Shown: positions 1 to 9,133 of the stretch, piece by piece
How positions within the stretch are numbered: the stretch's first letter is position 1
How the letters are laid out: each line of letters starts with the position of its first letter
Assembly: GCA_019420525.1 (NCBI GenBank)
Contig: JAHZHA010000023.1
Span: 1 to 64,000, forward strand
Source: Bacillota bacterium
Lineage (GTDB): Bacteria; Bacillota; Clostridia; Peptostreptococcales; Anaerovoracaceae
Reading direction: 5' to 3'
DNA length: 64,000 nt
The notes under the pieces: generated by a model
The model's input: the letters and a program-made list of their open reading frames with translations, nothing else
Database searches by the model: none
What the model was told of the DNA's origin: nothing
Translations under genes and position numbers: made by a program

Positions 1-10
1 TGTAAAGAAA

Positions 11-424
11 ATGGACAGAAAAATGACGGCGGAAAGACCGCTGAAAATATTGAAAGGCTTTCTGGCGGCCTGGATTCTCACCGCCGCCGGAATCATCGGA
101 TCGGGGTTTGTTATGCTTCTGACGCCTGTAGGGATCGAAGGAGGCTCTTACATCATTATCGGCGCAGCTTCGGCGGGAGGATTTCTGTGCGGGTCGGCCG
201 CTTCTTCCGCCGTAGGTCGTCGGGGACTCGTGGTTGGATTGATGACAGGCTTGATTCTGTCTCTGACGATGCTTCTCGTTTATCTTCTGTTTTTCGGTGC
301 CGCTGCGAATTCGTCCCTCAATTATCTGCCGCTGGCATTTCCGGCAGCGTCTGCTGGCGTGGGCGGTATTTTCGGTGTGTCGCGGACTCCTTCCTCTTCA
401 GGAGAAAAGAAAAACGGAAAATAG
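11..424 (+). CDS. TIGR04086 family membrane protein
   Basis: Small integral membrane protein of 137 residues with about four hydrophobic segments (residues 13-37, 42-65, 72-95 and 99-122) and a short charged tail ending in EKKNGK. Length, hydropathy and position directly upstream of the SCIFF peptide and its maturase fit the TIGR04086 (YrzE-like) family, which recurs at this place in Clostridia. Its function is unknown. The start is the first ATG in the frame; only ten bases precede it in the window, so the ribosome site and any longer N-terminus cannot be judged. A second ATG lies four codons in. Confidence 0.75.
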   Translation: MDRKMTAERPLKILKGFLAAWILTAAGIIGSGFVMLLTPVGIEGGSYIIIGAASAGGFLCGSAASSAVGRRGLVVGLMTGLILSLTMLLVYLLFFGAAANSSLNYLPLAFPAASAGVGGIFGVSRTPSSSGEKKNGK

Positions 425-445
425 CCGATTTTCTCGGGCCTTACC

Positions 446-473
446 TTGACAAGAAATGTGCTGTTATTATAAA
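446..473 (+). promoter_or_regulatory. Vegetative promoter for scfA
   Basis: TTGACA at 446-451 and TATAAA at 468-473 with a 16-bp spacer form a good sigma-A promoter about 80 bp upstream of scfA. It lies just after the stop of the TIGR04086 gene, so the SCIFF, maturase and secDF genes can be transcribed separately from it. Confidence 0.7.
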
Positions 474-554
474 ATACAAATGTTAATCAGGTATACGAAA
501 TACACGCAGAAATGCGTGAGGTGATCATATTCGATGACAAGGAGGAAACAGACT

Positions 555-704
555 ATGAAGAGAGTAAAGACGATTGCGAGACCATCATTAAAGGATGCGG
601 CATGCAGCACGGGATGCGGCGAATGTCAGACTTCCTGCCAGTCAGCATGCAAGACTTCCTGCACGGTTGCGAACCAGAAGTGCGAAAATATCAAAAGAAG
701 ATAA
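555..704 (+). CDS. scfA: SCIFF ribosomal peptide precursor (six-cysteine peptide)
   Basis: A 49-residue precursor of the SCIFF (six cysteines in forty-five residues) RiPP family. The conserved core is visible as CGECQTSC, QSAC, KTSC and a final Cys in NQKCEN. The basic leader begins MKRVKTIARP. AAGGAGG at 539-545 lies nine bases before the ATG. The radical SAM maturase follows at 900, as expected for this system, in which the maturase forms Cys-to-Thr thioether (sactionine-type) links. There is one additional cysteine (residue 17) upstream of the six canonical ones. The gene is short and overlapped by a longer ORF in another frame that has no family resemblance. Confidence 0.93.
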   Translation: MKRVKTIARPSLKDAACSTGCGECQTSCQSACKTSCTVANQKCENIKRR

Positions 705-899
705 TTCAGGTCCTGAGATAAAAGAAGGTGTCCGAAGCGTTGCTGCCCGCGCGGGTTCTGGCGTGCCTTGCGGCACGGCTGCAGACAGAGCGCGGGTTCT
801 TCGCTTATAGGCAGCTTCTCTTTTTTTATCGGCACATTTTTATCAGCGACTGAAAACTATAGACAGGAAGCCCGTGCAGGCGGGTAAAGGAGTGATGAT
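705..899 (+). other. scfA-scfB intergenic region with hairpin
   Basis: No gene seen. A small perfect hairpin (CGTGCC, loop, GGCACG) lies near 761-776, and the sequence gcgcgggttct occurs twice around it. A T-rich run follows near 823-832, but no clean stem ends directly at it, so partial termination between the peptide and maturase genes is possible but not shown. Confidence 0.3.
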
Positions 900-2282
900 T
901 TGATACATAAGTATATCTTCAGGGACAGGCATGTCGTCATCGATGTCAACAGCGGTGCAGTTCACATGGTCGACCCGGTGATATATGACGCACTGGATTT
1001 TTACGAGGATAAAAAGTGCGACACCGAATCTCTGAGAAAAGCTCTCGTGCCGAAATACGGCGCTGAGGCTCTCGAAGAGGCATGCAGCGACATCGAAGAA
1101 CTGATCGCCGCGGACATGCTGTTCAGTGACGATGAGGTCAGCACGGAAATCTTCGAAAAGAAGCAGCCCGTCATCAAGGCGATGTGTCTTCATGTGGCTC
1201 ACGACTGCAATATGAACTGTGCCTACTGCTTCGGCGACAAAGGCGCATTTGAAGGCATACGCTGTCTTCTGACACCGGAGATGGGGAAAAAAGCGCTCGA
1301 TTTTCTCATGAAGAATTCCGGAAGCCGCAGAAATCTCGAGATCGATTTTTTCGGAGGTGAACCTCTGATGAATTTCGATGTGGTGAAAGAACTGGTGGCT
1401 TACGGCAGAGCAGAAGAGGGAAAGTACGGAAAGAATATACGTTTCACTATCACGACAAACGGTATGCTTCTGGACGACGCCAAAATCGAATATATAAATG
1501 AAGTCATGGACAACGTCATTCTCAGCATCGACGGACGTCCGGAGGTGAACGACCGGATGAGAAAGACGGTGAACGGCAGAGGCACTTACGATATCATTCT
1601 CAGGAATTATAAGAATTTTATCTCCAAGAGAGAAGGCCTTTATTATGTCAGAGGTACTTTCACGCGATACAATCTGGATTTTGCCGAAGATGTGAAGCAT
1701 CTTCTGGATCAGGGATTTCAGAATGTCTCCGTGGAGCCTGTCGTGACATCTCAGGAATACGATTATGCGCTGAGAGATGAGGATACGGAACGGATTCTGG
1801 CCGAATACGACAGACTCAGCGATATGTATCTGGAGAAAGCGCTGAAGGGAGAGCCTTTCGATTTCTTCCACTTCAACGTGGATCTCGATCAGGGACCGTG
1901 CGTCATCAAGAGAGTCTCCGGCTGCGGAGCCGGTACGGAGTACGTGGCGGTGTCGCCGGAAGGCGATATCTATCCGTGTCACCAGTTTGTGGGAAATCCA
2001 CTGTTTAAGCTGGGCAATCTGGATGACGAAAAATTCGAAAATAGAATGTTCGATCAGTTCAACAGCGCGCATATCTACAATAAGGAAGAGTGCAGAAACT
2101 GCTGGGCGAAGTTCTACTGCAGCGGCGGATGCCATGCCAACGCGTATCAGGCCAACGGCAGCATTCTGGAACCGTATAAGTTGGGCTGTGAACTGGAAAA
2201 GAAGAGAGTCGAATGCGCCATCGGCATTCAGGCTGTTCTTTCAGACGAATTTGAAGAAGAAGGAGTTTTACAGGAAAAATGA
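900..2282 (+). CDS. scfB: SCIFF maturase, radical SAM/SPASM protein
   Basis: Radical SAM enzyme expected to install thioether crosslinks in the ScfA peptide. The N-terminal 90 residues look like a peptide-recognition (RRE/PqqD-like) domain. The radical SAM cluster motif CNMNCAYC is at about residues 103-110. A SPASM domain with many cysteines (CGAGTEY, YPCHQF, CRNCWAKFYCSGGC) occupies about 340-430 and would bind auxiliary Fe-S clusters. The 460-residue length is normal for the family. Translation starts at TTG (900) with AAAGGAG upstream, giving MIHKYIF, the usual family start. The stop overlaps the secD start as ATGA, so the two are probably co-translated. Confidence 0.94.
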   Translation: MIHKYIFRDRHVVIDVNSGAVHMVDPVIYDALDFYEDKKCDTESLRKALVPKYGAEALEEACSDIEELIAADMLFSDDEVSTEIFEKKQPVIKAMCLHVAHDCNMNCAYCFGDKGAFEGIRCLLTPEMGKKALDFLMKNSGSRRNLEIDFFGGEPLMNFDVVKELVAYGRAEEGKYGKNIRFTITTNGMLLDDAKIEYINEVMDNVILSIDGRPEVNDRMRKTVNGRGTYDIILRNYKNFISKREGLYYVRGTFTRYNLDFAEDVKHLLDQGFQNVSVEPVVTSQEYDYALRDEDTERILAEYDRLSDMYLEKALKGEPFDFFHFNVDLDQGPCVIKRVSGCGAGTEYVAVSPEGDIYPCHQFVGNPLFKLGNLDDEKFENRMFDQFNSAHIYNKEECRNCWAKFYCSGGCHANAYQANGSILEPYKLGCELEKKRVECAIGIQAVLSDEFEEEGVLQEK

Positions 2283-3598
2283 GGAAACTGAATAAGATCC
2301 TGGCCGTCGTCATTATCCTCGTTATCATCGCCGGATGGATCATCACGGTAGGAGGAGCAGGCGATAAGGTCGGTTCTATCAAGGATTATATCAAGCTGGG
2401 ACTGGATCTTCAGGGCGGCGTCTACGTCGTCATGGAAGCCCAGACGGATGCTACCGGCGAAGAATTAAAGAGCCTGATGACGCAGACACAGGCCGTCATC
2501 GAAAAGCGAGTCAATGAAATGGGTCTGACGAATCCGATCGTCACCATCGAGGGCGAAAACAGGATCCGTGTGGAACTTCCGGGTGCAGATGATGCGGAGA
2601 GCGCTATCGACCAGATCGGCAAGACGGCACAGCTCCAGTTCGTGCTGGCAGACGGCACGGTAGCTGTAGACGGCAGTAACGTGAAAGACGCTCAGGCGGC
2701 CGTCAATCAGCAGGGAGCGGGCTATGTGGTAACGCTCGAATTTAATTCCGAGGGTGCCACGGCTTTCCAGGAAGCTACCGAAAAAATCGTAAATAATGAA
2801 GTTACCGCCAGTGAAGAATTTACAAACATGGGAATCAGCGCCAGCCAGCTGACGATTCTCCTGGATAATGAGGTCATTTCCAGCCCGAAGGTGAGCACCG
2901 TCATCAGCGGCGGAAATGCGCAGATCGAAGGAAACTTTACACAGGAAGAGGCTTCCCAGCTGGCGGCTCTCATCCGGGGCGGTTCGCTGCCGGTAGGCCT
3001 TGAGGAAGTTCAGACGAATATCGTCGGTCCGTCTCTGGGTATGGATTCCCTCACTGACAGTATCATCGCGGCTCTCATCGGTGTGGCTCTCGTCATGCTG
3101 ATCATGTTGATCTTTTACAGGATGCCGGGTCTTGCAGCGGACATCGCACTGGCGCTCTACTGCCTGATTTTCGTCTGGATTATCGCCGCTTTCGGCACAG
3201 TTCTCACTCTGCCGGGCATCGCGGGTATGATTCTGTCGGTAGGTATGGCGGTGGATGCAAACGTCATCATATTTACGCGAATCAAGGAAGAAGTCGTCAA
3301 AGGAAAGTCTATCCGCGTGGCGACCTCTCAGGGTTATAAGAGAGCGCTGGCAACCGTAATGGACGCGCAGATCACGACGCTGATCGCCAGCGTGGCGCTG
3401 TATGAGTTCGGTTCCGGCGACGTCAGAGGTTTCGCCCTGACGCTGATGATCGGTATCGTAATCAGTATCTTCACGGCTACCGTTATCACGAATATCTTCC
3501 TGAGAATTCTGGCGGAGAGCAAGACATTTGGAACGAAGAAGTTCTTCGGCATCAAAGAACCGGCTGCTGCAGCTGCTGAAGGAAAGGAGGCGTTATAA
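2279..3598 (+). CDS. secD: Protein translocase subunit SecD
   Basis: RND-type accessory subunit of the Sec translocon, which uses the proton motive force to help release exported proteins. There is an N-terminal membrane segment (residues 7-25), then the family motif LDLQGGVYVV and the extracytoplasmic P1 region, followed by a C-terminal block of about five membrane segments containing GMAVDANVIIF. The 439-residue length is typical of clostridial SecD that is separate from SecF. The ATG overlaps the scfB stop (ATGA). The alanine-rich tail ends against the secF start with overlap (TAATG), so scfB, secD and secF look translationally coupled. Confidence 0.96.
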   Translation: MRKLNKILAVVIILVIIAGWIITVGGAGDKVGSIKDYIKLGLDLQGGVYVVMEAQTDATGEELKSLMTQTQAVIEKRVNEMGLTNPIVTIEGENRIRVELPGADDAESAIDQIGKTAQLQFVLADGTVAVDGSNVKDAQAAVNQQGAGYVVTLEFNSEGATAFQEATEKIVNNEVTASEEFTNMGISASQLTILLDNEVISSPKVSTVISGGNAQIEGNFTQEEASQLAALIRGGSLPVGLEEVQTNIVGPSLGMDSLTDSIIAALIGVALVMLIMLIFYRMPGLAADIALALYCLIFVWIIAAFGTVLTLPGIAGMILSVGMAVDANVIIFTRIKEEVVKGKSIRVATSQGYKRALATVMDAQITTLIASVALYEFGSGDVRGFALTLMIGIVISIFTATVITNIFLRILAESKTFGTKKFFGIKEPAAAAAEGKEAL

Positions 3599-4545
3599 TG
3601 AAAGAGAAACTCAGAAACTTCGATTTTCTGGGCCACAGAAAAATCTATTATATCGTCTGCGTCGCACTGATCGTCATCAGCATCGGCGTCGGCCTGATCC
3701 GCGGCTATAATTTCGGCATCGACTTTACGGGAGGTACGATGATCGAACTGGATATGGGCGAACAGGTGGAAATTTCGAGAGTAGAAGGCGTGCTGTCCGA
3801 TACGAAAATCGACGGCGGCGTCACTTATGCCGGAGAAGGCAATACAGGCATCATCATCAAGACGACCGATTCTCTGAACAACGACCAGAGAGCGGAACTT
3901 CTGGATGCACTCAAGACGGAATTCTCCATCGATGACGATGCGGTCCAGTCGGTATCGAATATCGGCCCTTCGGTAGGAAATCTGCTCAAGAAGAGCGCAG
4001 CGAAAGCTATTGCGATTTCCGTCATTCTGATGCTGATCTATATCGCAGTAAGATTCCAGTGGAAATACGGTCTTGCAGCGATTCTGGCTCTGGCGGACAC
4101 ACTTCTCATCGTATTCGGATTCTACGGACTGTTTCACATCACCATCAACAGCCCGTTCATCGCGGCTATGCTGACGATTCTCGGTTATGGTATCAATGAC
4201 ACCATCGTTATTTTCGACCGTATCCGGGAAAATACGGGGGATTCCGTCAGAAAGAATGTTCACGGACTGGCACCGCTGGTCAATGAAAGCATACGGCAGA
4301 CGGTAAGCCGTTCCATTATGACGTCTCTGACGACGATCATCGTCATGATTCCGCTGCTCATCATCTGCGGAACGACGATCCGGAGTTTCATTCTTCCTCT
4401 TCTGGTGGGTGTCATCGCCAGCACATTGTCGTCTATTTTCATCGCGACGTCGCTCTGGTACGATATCAGCCGACTGACATCGAAGAATTCCTACAGCGGC
4501 AAGACTTCTAAAAAAAAGAAAACGGCAAAGGGACCGGCTGTTTAA
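3598..4545 (+). CDS. secF: Protein translocase subunit SecF
   Basis: Partner of SecD in the membrane. Residues 15-35 form the first membrane segment. FGIDFTGGTMIEL (about 38-50) is the SecF signature, and the C-terminal half carries five membrane segments with the YGINDTIVIFDRIRE motif. The gene has AAGGAGG inside the end of secD and overlaps its stop by one base. Its length (315 residues) is as expected. The C-terminus is lysine-rich and probably cytoplasmic. Confidence 0.96.
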   Translation: MKEKLRNFDFLGHRKIYYIVCVALIVISIGVGLIRGYNFGIDFTGGTMIELDMGEQVEISRVEGVLSDTKIDGGVTYAGEGNTGIIIKTTDSLNNDQRAELLDALKTEFSIDDDAVQSVSNIGPSVGNLLKKSAAKAIAISVILMLIYIAVRFQWKYGLAAILALADTLLIVFGFYGLFHITINSPFIAAMLTILGYGINDTIVIFDRIRENTGDSVRKNVHGLAPLVNESIRQTVSRSIMTSLTTIIVMIPLLIICGTTIRSFILPLLVGVIASTLSSIFIATSLWYDISRLTSKNSYSGKTSKKKKTAKGPAV

Positions 4546-4847
4546 AAGCTGACTGCCGGGGTAACAAAAGAAAAACCGCATTTGGGCGGACAGGATGAGG
4601 CTGAAGCGGAATATCAGGTTTTCAGCGGAATCTGTAGAACAGGTCCGGAAACAACAGGCCGGGCAAGATAAAGCAAATCAGGGGTCATCAGGCGCGGCAA
4701 AACCGCGCCTATGACCATATATTGAAAAAGTTTGGGATTAAGATAATAAAACGAAGTGCAGAATAATATATAAGATAACGGCAGAAGCGGAAGATTTCCG
4801 CCCCTATTCAACAGTAACAGAAGAGATAACAGCAATCGGTGTGAGTT
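4546..4847 (+). other. secF-relA intergenic region with strong hairpin
   Basis: No gene seen in these 300 bases. At 4683-4716 there is a near-perfect hairpin: GGTCAT-C-AGGCGCGG, loop caaaa, CCGCGCCT-ATGACC. No T-tract follows, so it is not a classical intrinsic terminator. It could protect or process the transcript end. The relA ribosome site (GGTGTGAG) is weak. Confidence 0.5.
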
Positions 4848-7022
4848 ATGAATGAATTTTTAGATTACATCAGATCCCTCAATCCCAATTATGAACTGGA
4901 GGGCATAAAAAAAGCATATGAACTGGCGGCGAAGATGCACGACGGACAGCTGAGAAAGTCGGGAGAGCCTTATATCATCCATCCTGTGGAGGTTGCAAAG
5001 ATCCTGGCAAGTCTCGGAATGGACGAACAGACGATTATCGCCGGTCTTCTTCACGACGTGGTGGAGGATACGGAATACACCGAAGAACAGCTGAAGGAAG
5101 ACTTCGGAGAAGAAGTGACTCTTCTCGTCGACGGCGTGACGAAGCTGGGAAATCTCGTCTTTGAGACGAAAGAAGACGCTCAGGCTGAGAATCTCAGGAA
5201 AATGTTTCTCGCCATGTCGAAAGATATCCGCGTCCTGATCATCAAGCTGGCGGACCGTCTTCACAATATGAGAACGATCAACTACATGTCGCCGGCCAAG
5301 ATCGCGGAAAAATCAAAAGAAACTCTCGAAATTTACGCGCCGCTCGCAAATCGTCTGGGAATGTTCGCTATCAAATTCGAACTGGAGGACATCGCTCTGA
5401 AGCAGCTCCATCCGGATTTTTACAAAGAACTGTCCCGACAGATCAATCAGAGAAAAGAGCAGCGCGAGGAATATATCAATAAAATCATCCAGGAACTGTC
5501 GAAAGCCCTCGACACACTGAACATCCACTACGAGGTAAAAGGCCGCTCCAAGCATTTCTACAGCATCTACCGGAAGATGCGCGACAAACACAAACAGCTG
5601 GATGAGATTTTCGATCTCACCGCTGTCCGGGTGCTGGTAGACACGGTGAAAGACTGTTATGCGGTGCTGGGTATCGTTCACACCATGTGGCGGCCGATCC
5701 CGGGACGGTTCAAGGACTATATCGCTATGCCGAAGTCAAATATGTACCAGTCTCTCCATACGACGGTATTCGGCAAAGACAATATGCCTTTTGAAATTCA
5801 GATCCGTACGTACGAAATGCACCAGATCGCGGAATACGGTATCGCAGCTCACTGGAAATACAAAGAAGGCATCAAAGACGACCGCAACGAAGAAGAAAAA
5901 CTCTCCTGGCTGCGCCAGACGCTGGAATGGAACAAGGATATGGACAATCCGAAACAGTTCATGGCGACGCTGAAGATGGATCTCTTCTCCAATCAGGTAT
6001 ACGTCTTTACGCCTGCAGGCAAGGTCATCGAGCTGCCCGCAGGCTCCACGCCTATCGATTTTGCCTATAAGATCCATTCAGACGTAGGAAACAAATGCAT
6101 CGGCGCCAAGATCAATGGTAAGATGGTTCCCATCGATCATGTTTTGGAAAACGGTAACATCGTAGAAATCATCACTTCGCCCAACAGTAAGGGCCCGAGC
6201 ATCGACTGGCTGAAAATCGCCAAGAGTAGTCACGCCCGAAACAAAATCCGCCAGTGGCTCAAAAAAGAAAACAAGAGCGAAAACGTGGAAAAGGGCAGAG
6301 CGATGCTGGACCGCTATATCCGCCGCAAGGGCTACGATCCTCAGCAGATTATAAAGCCGCAGCGCATCAACCGGGTAGCCAAAGAGCTGAAGTGCGCTTC
6401 CATGGAAGACCTTTATTCTTCCATCGGCTACGGCGGCACGATGATGGCGAAAGTGCTGGATTTGCTCCTGCGTTTCTACGAGGAGGAAAAGAAATACGAA
6501 CAGAAGAAAAACGAAATCAAGAACTTTGAGTCGAAGTCGTCGAATACCAAGCATAAGGGCGGAGAGACCGGAGGAATCCGGGTCAAGGATGGCGTCGACA
6601 ATCTGCTGATCCGTCTTTCAAAATGCTGCAACCCGGTGCCGGGAGACGAGATCGTGGGCTTTATCACGAAAGGCCGCGGCGTTTCCGTACACCGTGCTGA
6701 CTGCAGTAACATCAGATCCATGACTGCTGAAGAGCGGCAGCGGTTTATCGAAGTCGAGTGGGTCACCGACAAACAGACGGGCTCTTTCGAGACGGATATT
6801 GCGCTGTTGGCTGAGGACAGAAAAGGTCTGTTTGCCGATATTTCAAAGATCTGCGAAGATATGGACGTCCACATCACGGGTGTCATGGGCAAGAGCCACA
6901 GCGATAATACGGCGCAGTTCAGCATAACGGTTCAGATTTCCAACGTCAATCAGATCGCACAGCTGATCCGCCGGCTGAAGTCCATGGAAGGCATGATCGA
7001 AGTTCACAGAGGCAATTCATAA
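4848..7022 (+). CDS. relA: Bifunctional (p)ppGpp synthetase/hydrolase
   Basis: Long RelA/SpoT homologue that makes and degrades the stringent-response alarmone (p)ppGpp. The HD hydrolase domain has HDVVED at about residues 69-74. The synthetase domain has RFKDYIAMPKSNMYQSLH near 285-305. The TGS domain starts near 385 (VYVFTPAGKVIELPAGSTP), a conserved cysteine/zinc-finger region contains KCCNPVPGD near 592, and an ACT domain fills residues 650-724. The intact HD motif argues for a bifunctional enzyme. The operon order relA, MBL hydrolase, hemZ, hisS, aspS is a common clostridial arrangement. Confidence 0.96.
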   Translation: MNEFLDYIRSLNPNYELEGIKKAYELAAKMHDGQLRKSGEPYIIHPVEVAKILASLGMDEQTIIAGLLHDVVEDTEYTEEQLKEDFGEEVTLLVDGVTKLGNLVFETKEDAQAENLRKMFLAMSKDIRVLIIKLADRLHNMRTINYMSPAKIAEKSKETLEIYAPLANRLGMFAIKFELEDIALKQLHPDFYKELSRQINQRKEQREEYINKIIQELSKALDTLNIHYEVKGRSKHFYSIYRKMRDKHKQLDEIFDLTAVRVLVDTVKDCYAVLGIVHTMWRPIPGRFKDYIAMPKSNMYQSLHTTVFGKDNMPFEIQIRTYEMHQIAEYGIAAHWKYKEGIKDDRNEEEKLSWLRQTLEWNKDMDNPKQFMATLKMDLFSNQVYVFTPAGKVIELPAGSTPIDFAYKIHSDVGNKCIGAKINGKMVPIDHVLENGNIVEIITSPNSKGPSIDWLKIAKSSHARNKIRQWLKKENKSENVEKGRAMLDRYIRRKGYDPQQIIKPQRINRVAKELKCASMEDLYSSIGYGGTMMAKVLDLLLRFYEEEKKYEQKKNEIKNFESKSSNTKHKGGETGGIRVKDGVDNLLIRLSKCCNPVPGDEIVGFITKGRGVSVHRADCSNIRSMTAEERQRFIEVEWVTDKQTGSFETDIALLAEDRKGLFADISKICEDMDVHITGVMGKSHSDNTAQFSITVQISNVNQIAQLIRRLKSMEGMIEVHRGNS

Positions 7023-7042
7023 AATTGAAGGAGATTTAAAAT

Positions 7043-7660
7043 ATGGATATCAAATTATATTACACCGGGCCGATGCAGGTGAATACCTACCTGTGCGCAG
7101 ATGAAACCACCAAAAAGGCTTTCATCGTCGATCCCGGCGGTCCAAGCAAATATCTGGAAAACTATGTAGCTTCCAATGGCTACGAAGTGGAATATATCAT
7201 ACTGACTCACGGACACGGAGATCACATCTGCGGCGTTCCGTATTTCAAGGAGCTGTGGAACTGCCCGCTGGTAGGGCACAGAGATGATATCTATCTGTTC
7301 AATGATGCCAGAGAGAATCTTTCTCTCCAGTTTATGGGACAGAAGATCGAATTCATTCCGGATGTTCTGGTAGAAGACGGCGATATTCTCAAAGTGGGGA
7401 ATATGAATCTGAAAATTCTTCATACGCCGGGTCACACTCTGGGAGGAATTTCTATTTTAGTGGACAATGTTCTCTTCAGCGGAGACACACTCTTTGCCGA
7501 TTCTATCGGAAGAACAGATTTCAGAGGAGGCTCTTATTCTCAGCTGAAAGAGTCGGTATATACGAAGATGTTCGTCCTTCCGGACGATACGCACGTCCTT
7601 CCGGGTCACATGGGACAGACGAATATCGGACACGAAAAGCGGTTCAATCCGTTTTTATAG
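7043..7660 (+). CDS. MBL-fold hydrolase (glyoxalase II-like, YcbL type)
   Basis: Metallo-beta-lactamase fold protein of 205 residues. The metal-binding motif THGHGDH is at about residues 55-61, with further ligands in HTPGHTLGG and SGDTLFADSIGR, and a C-terminal histidine in LPGHMGQTN. This pattern matches the short glyoxalase II-like YcbL group. The true substrate is not known. The ATG is preceded by GAAGGAGA and lies 20 bases after relA, and hemZ follows 7 bases after its stop. Confidence 0.85.
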   Translation: MDIKLYYTGPMQVNTYLCADETTKKAFIVDPGGPSKYLENYVASNGYEVEYIILTHGHGDHICGVPYFKELWNCPLVGHRDDIYLFNDARENLSLQFMGQKIEFIPDVLVEDGDILKVGNMNLKILHTPGHTLGGISILVDNVLFSGDTLFADSIGRTDFRGGSYSQLKESVYTKMFVLPDDTHVLPGHMGQTNIGHEKRFNPFL

Positions 7661-7667
7661 CAGCAAT

Positions 7668-9080
7668 ATGTACAGGTTAAACGTAAAAAAAGAAAAACAA
7701 CGGTACGTTCTCGAAGAACTGACGAAGGAATTTCTGAGGCCCGGCGAATATGAAGTATTCGTGGAAGAAGCCGTGGAGGATTCCGGAAGCGGCGGAAGCG
7801 AAAACGGTGCCGGAAGAAAAAAGATTTCCGATGAGCAGCGTCGGACGGAAAACGAGGAACGTGATGCGGAAAAGCGCCGCGTATTCGACGAACTGGCGGA
7901 ACTTACCGGATATCGTCCCGAATGGGGAACTCTTACGGGGGTTCGTCCCGCGAAACTGGTAAATGAGCTGATGGACAGCGGTCTGTCGGAAGAAGAGACG
8001 GTCGACGTTTTCCGGAGGCGCTATTACGTCAGCGATGAAAAAATCGGACTTCTGATGGAAACCTGCAGAAATCAGAAGTTTCTCACATCGGTTCCTGCCG
8101 GGCGCACTGCGGGTGTGTATATCGGCATCCCTTTCTGCCCCACCAGATGTCTGTATTGCTCTTTCGCATCGAATCAGGCTTCCACGGAGGCGATGGACCG
8201 CTATCTGGAAGCTCTTCTGAAAGAAGTAAAAGCCGTGGGCGCTGAATTTCACAGCCGGGATATCCGTCCGGAAAGCGTCTATATCGGAGGCGGAACGCCT
8301 ACCTCTCTGAGCGCCTTTTCTCTGGAAAGGCTGCTTTCGTGTGTCACGGAGTCTTTCGATCTTTCAGAGATCAGAGAATTCTGCGTGGAAGCGGGAAGGC
8401 CGGATACCATCACGCCTGAGAAGCTGAAGGTCATCCGGCGTTACGGCGCAGACCGGGTCAGCATCAATCCTCAGTCCATGAATGACATCACGCTGGAGCG
8501 GATCGGCCGGTCCCACACGGTGGATGAGATTTACAGAGCGTTTGAAATGGTCAGAGAGAGCGGAATCCCTCACGTCAATACCGACATTATCGCCGGACTT
8601 CCGGGAGAGGATTACGGCATGTTTCTCCATACGCTGAACAGCGTCATTGCGCTTCAGCCCGACAATATTACGGTTCACACTCTCGCAGTAAAGCGAGCTT
8701 CCCGGCTGAAGGACCAGAATGAGAATTATCACTACGAAAATGCCGGGGGAGTGGGCCGGATGGTGGCAGATGCCCGCCGCATATTGGCGGAAAACGGTTA
8801 TTTTCCATATTACATGTATCGCCAGAAACATATGACGGGCAACTTTGAAAATGTCTCCTATTCCCGGCCGGGCAGCGAGTCGGTTTACAATATCCGCATC
8901 ATGGACGAGCATCAGACCATCGCAGCTCTGGGCGCCGGAGGCATCAGCAAAGCGTATTATCCGAAGGAAAACCGGCTGGAACGCGTTCCGAATGTGACGA
9001 ATTTTGAAATATATATCGAAAGACTTGACGAGATGATCCAGCGTAAGGAAAAAGCGCTGTACAAGCCGTTTGAGGGCTGA
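7668..9080 (+). CDS. hemZ: Coproporphyrinogen dehydrogenase HemZ-type radical SAM protein
   Basis: Radical SAM protein of the HemZ/HemN-like family, annotated as oxygen-independent coproporphyrinogen III oxidase. The cluster motif CPTRCLYC is at about residues 157-164, and the family blocks YIGGGTPTSL, NPQSMND and TDIIAGLPGED follow. The N-terminal 140 residues are the HemZ-specific extension, with an acidic low-complexity patch (residues 40-65). No other heme-synthesis gene is in the window, so a role in heme synthesis is inferred only from the family. The ribosome site is weak, and the gene probably depends on translation of the preceding MBL gene. Confidence 0.88.
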   Translation: MYRLNVKKEKQRYVLEELTKEFLRPGEYEVFVEEAVEDSGSGGSENGAGRKKISDEQRRTENEERDAEKRRVFDELAELTGYRPEWGTLTGVRPAKLVNELMDSGLSEEETVDVFRRRYYVSDEKIGLLMETCRNQKFLTSVPAGRTAGVYIGIPFCPTRCLYCSFASNQASTEAMDRYLEALLKEVKAVGAEFHSRDIRPESVYIGGGTPTSLSAFSLERLLSCVTESFDLSEIREFCVEAGRPDTITPEKLKVIRRYGADRVSINPQSMNDITLERIGRSHTVDEIYRAFEMVRESGIPHVNTDIIAGLPGEDYGMFLHTLNSVIALQPDNITVHTLAVKRASRLKDQNENYHYENAGGVGRMVADARRILAENGYFPYYMYRQKHMTGNFENVSYSRPGSESVYNIRIMDEHQTIAALGAGGISKAYYPKENRLERVPNVTNFEIYIERLDEMIQRKEKALYKPFEG

Positions 9081-9133
9081 GAGGCATATTGCGTCCGTTT
9101 TGTCTTCCGTACCAGATAAAGGAGGATTTACTA

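Noticed and set aside
843..2135. 430-codon minus-strand ORF
   Set aside because: Antisense shadow of scfB with no family features.
3334..4581. 415-codon minus-strand ORF
   Set aside because: Antisense shadow of secD and secF.
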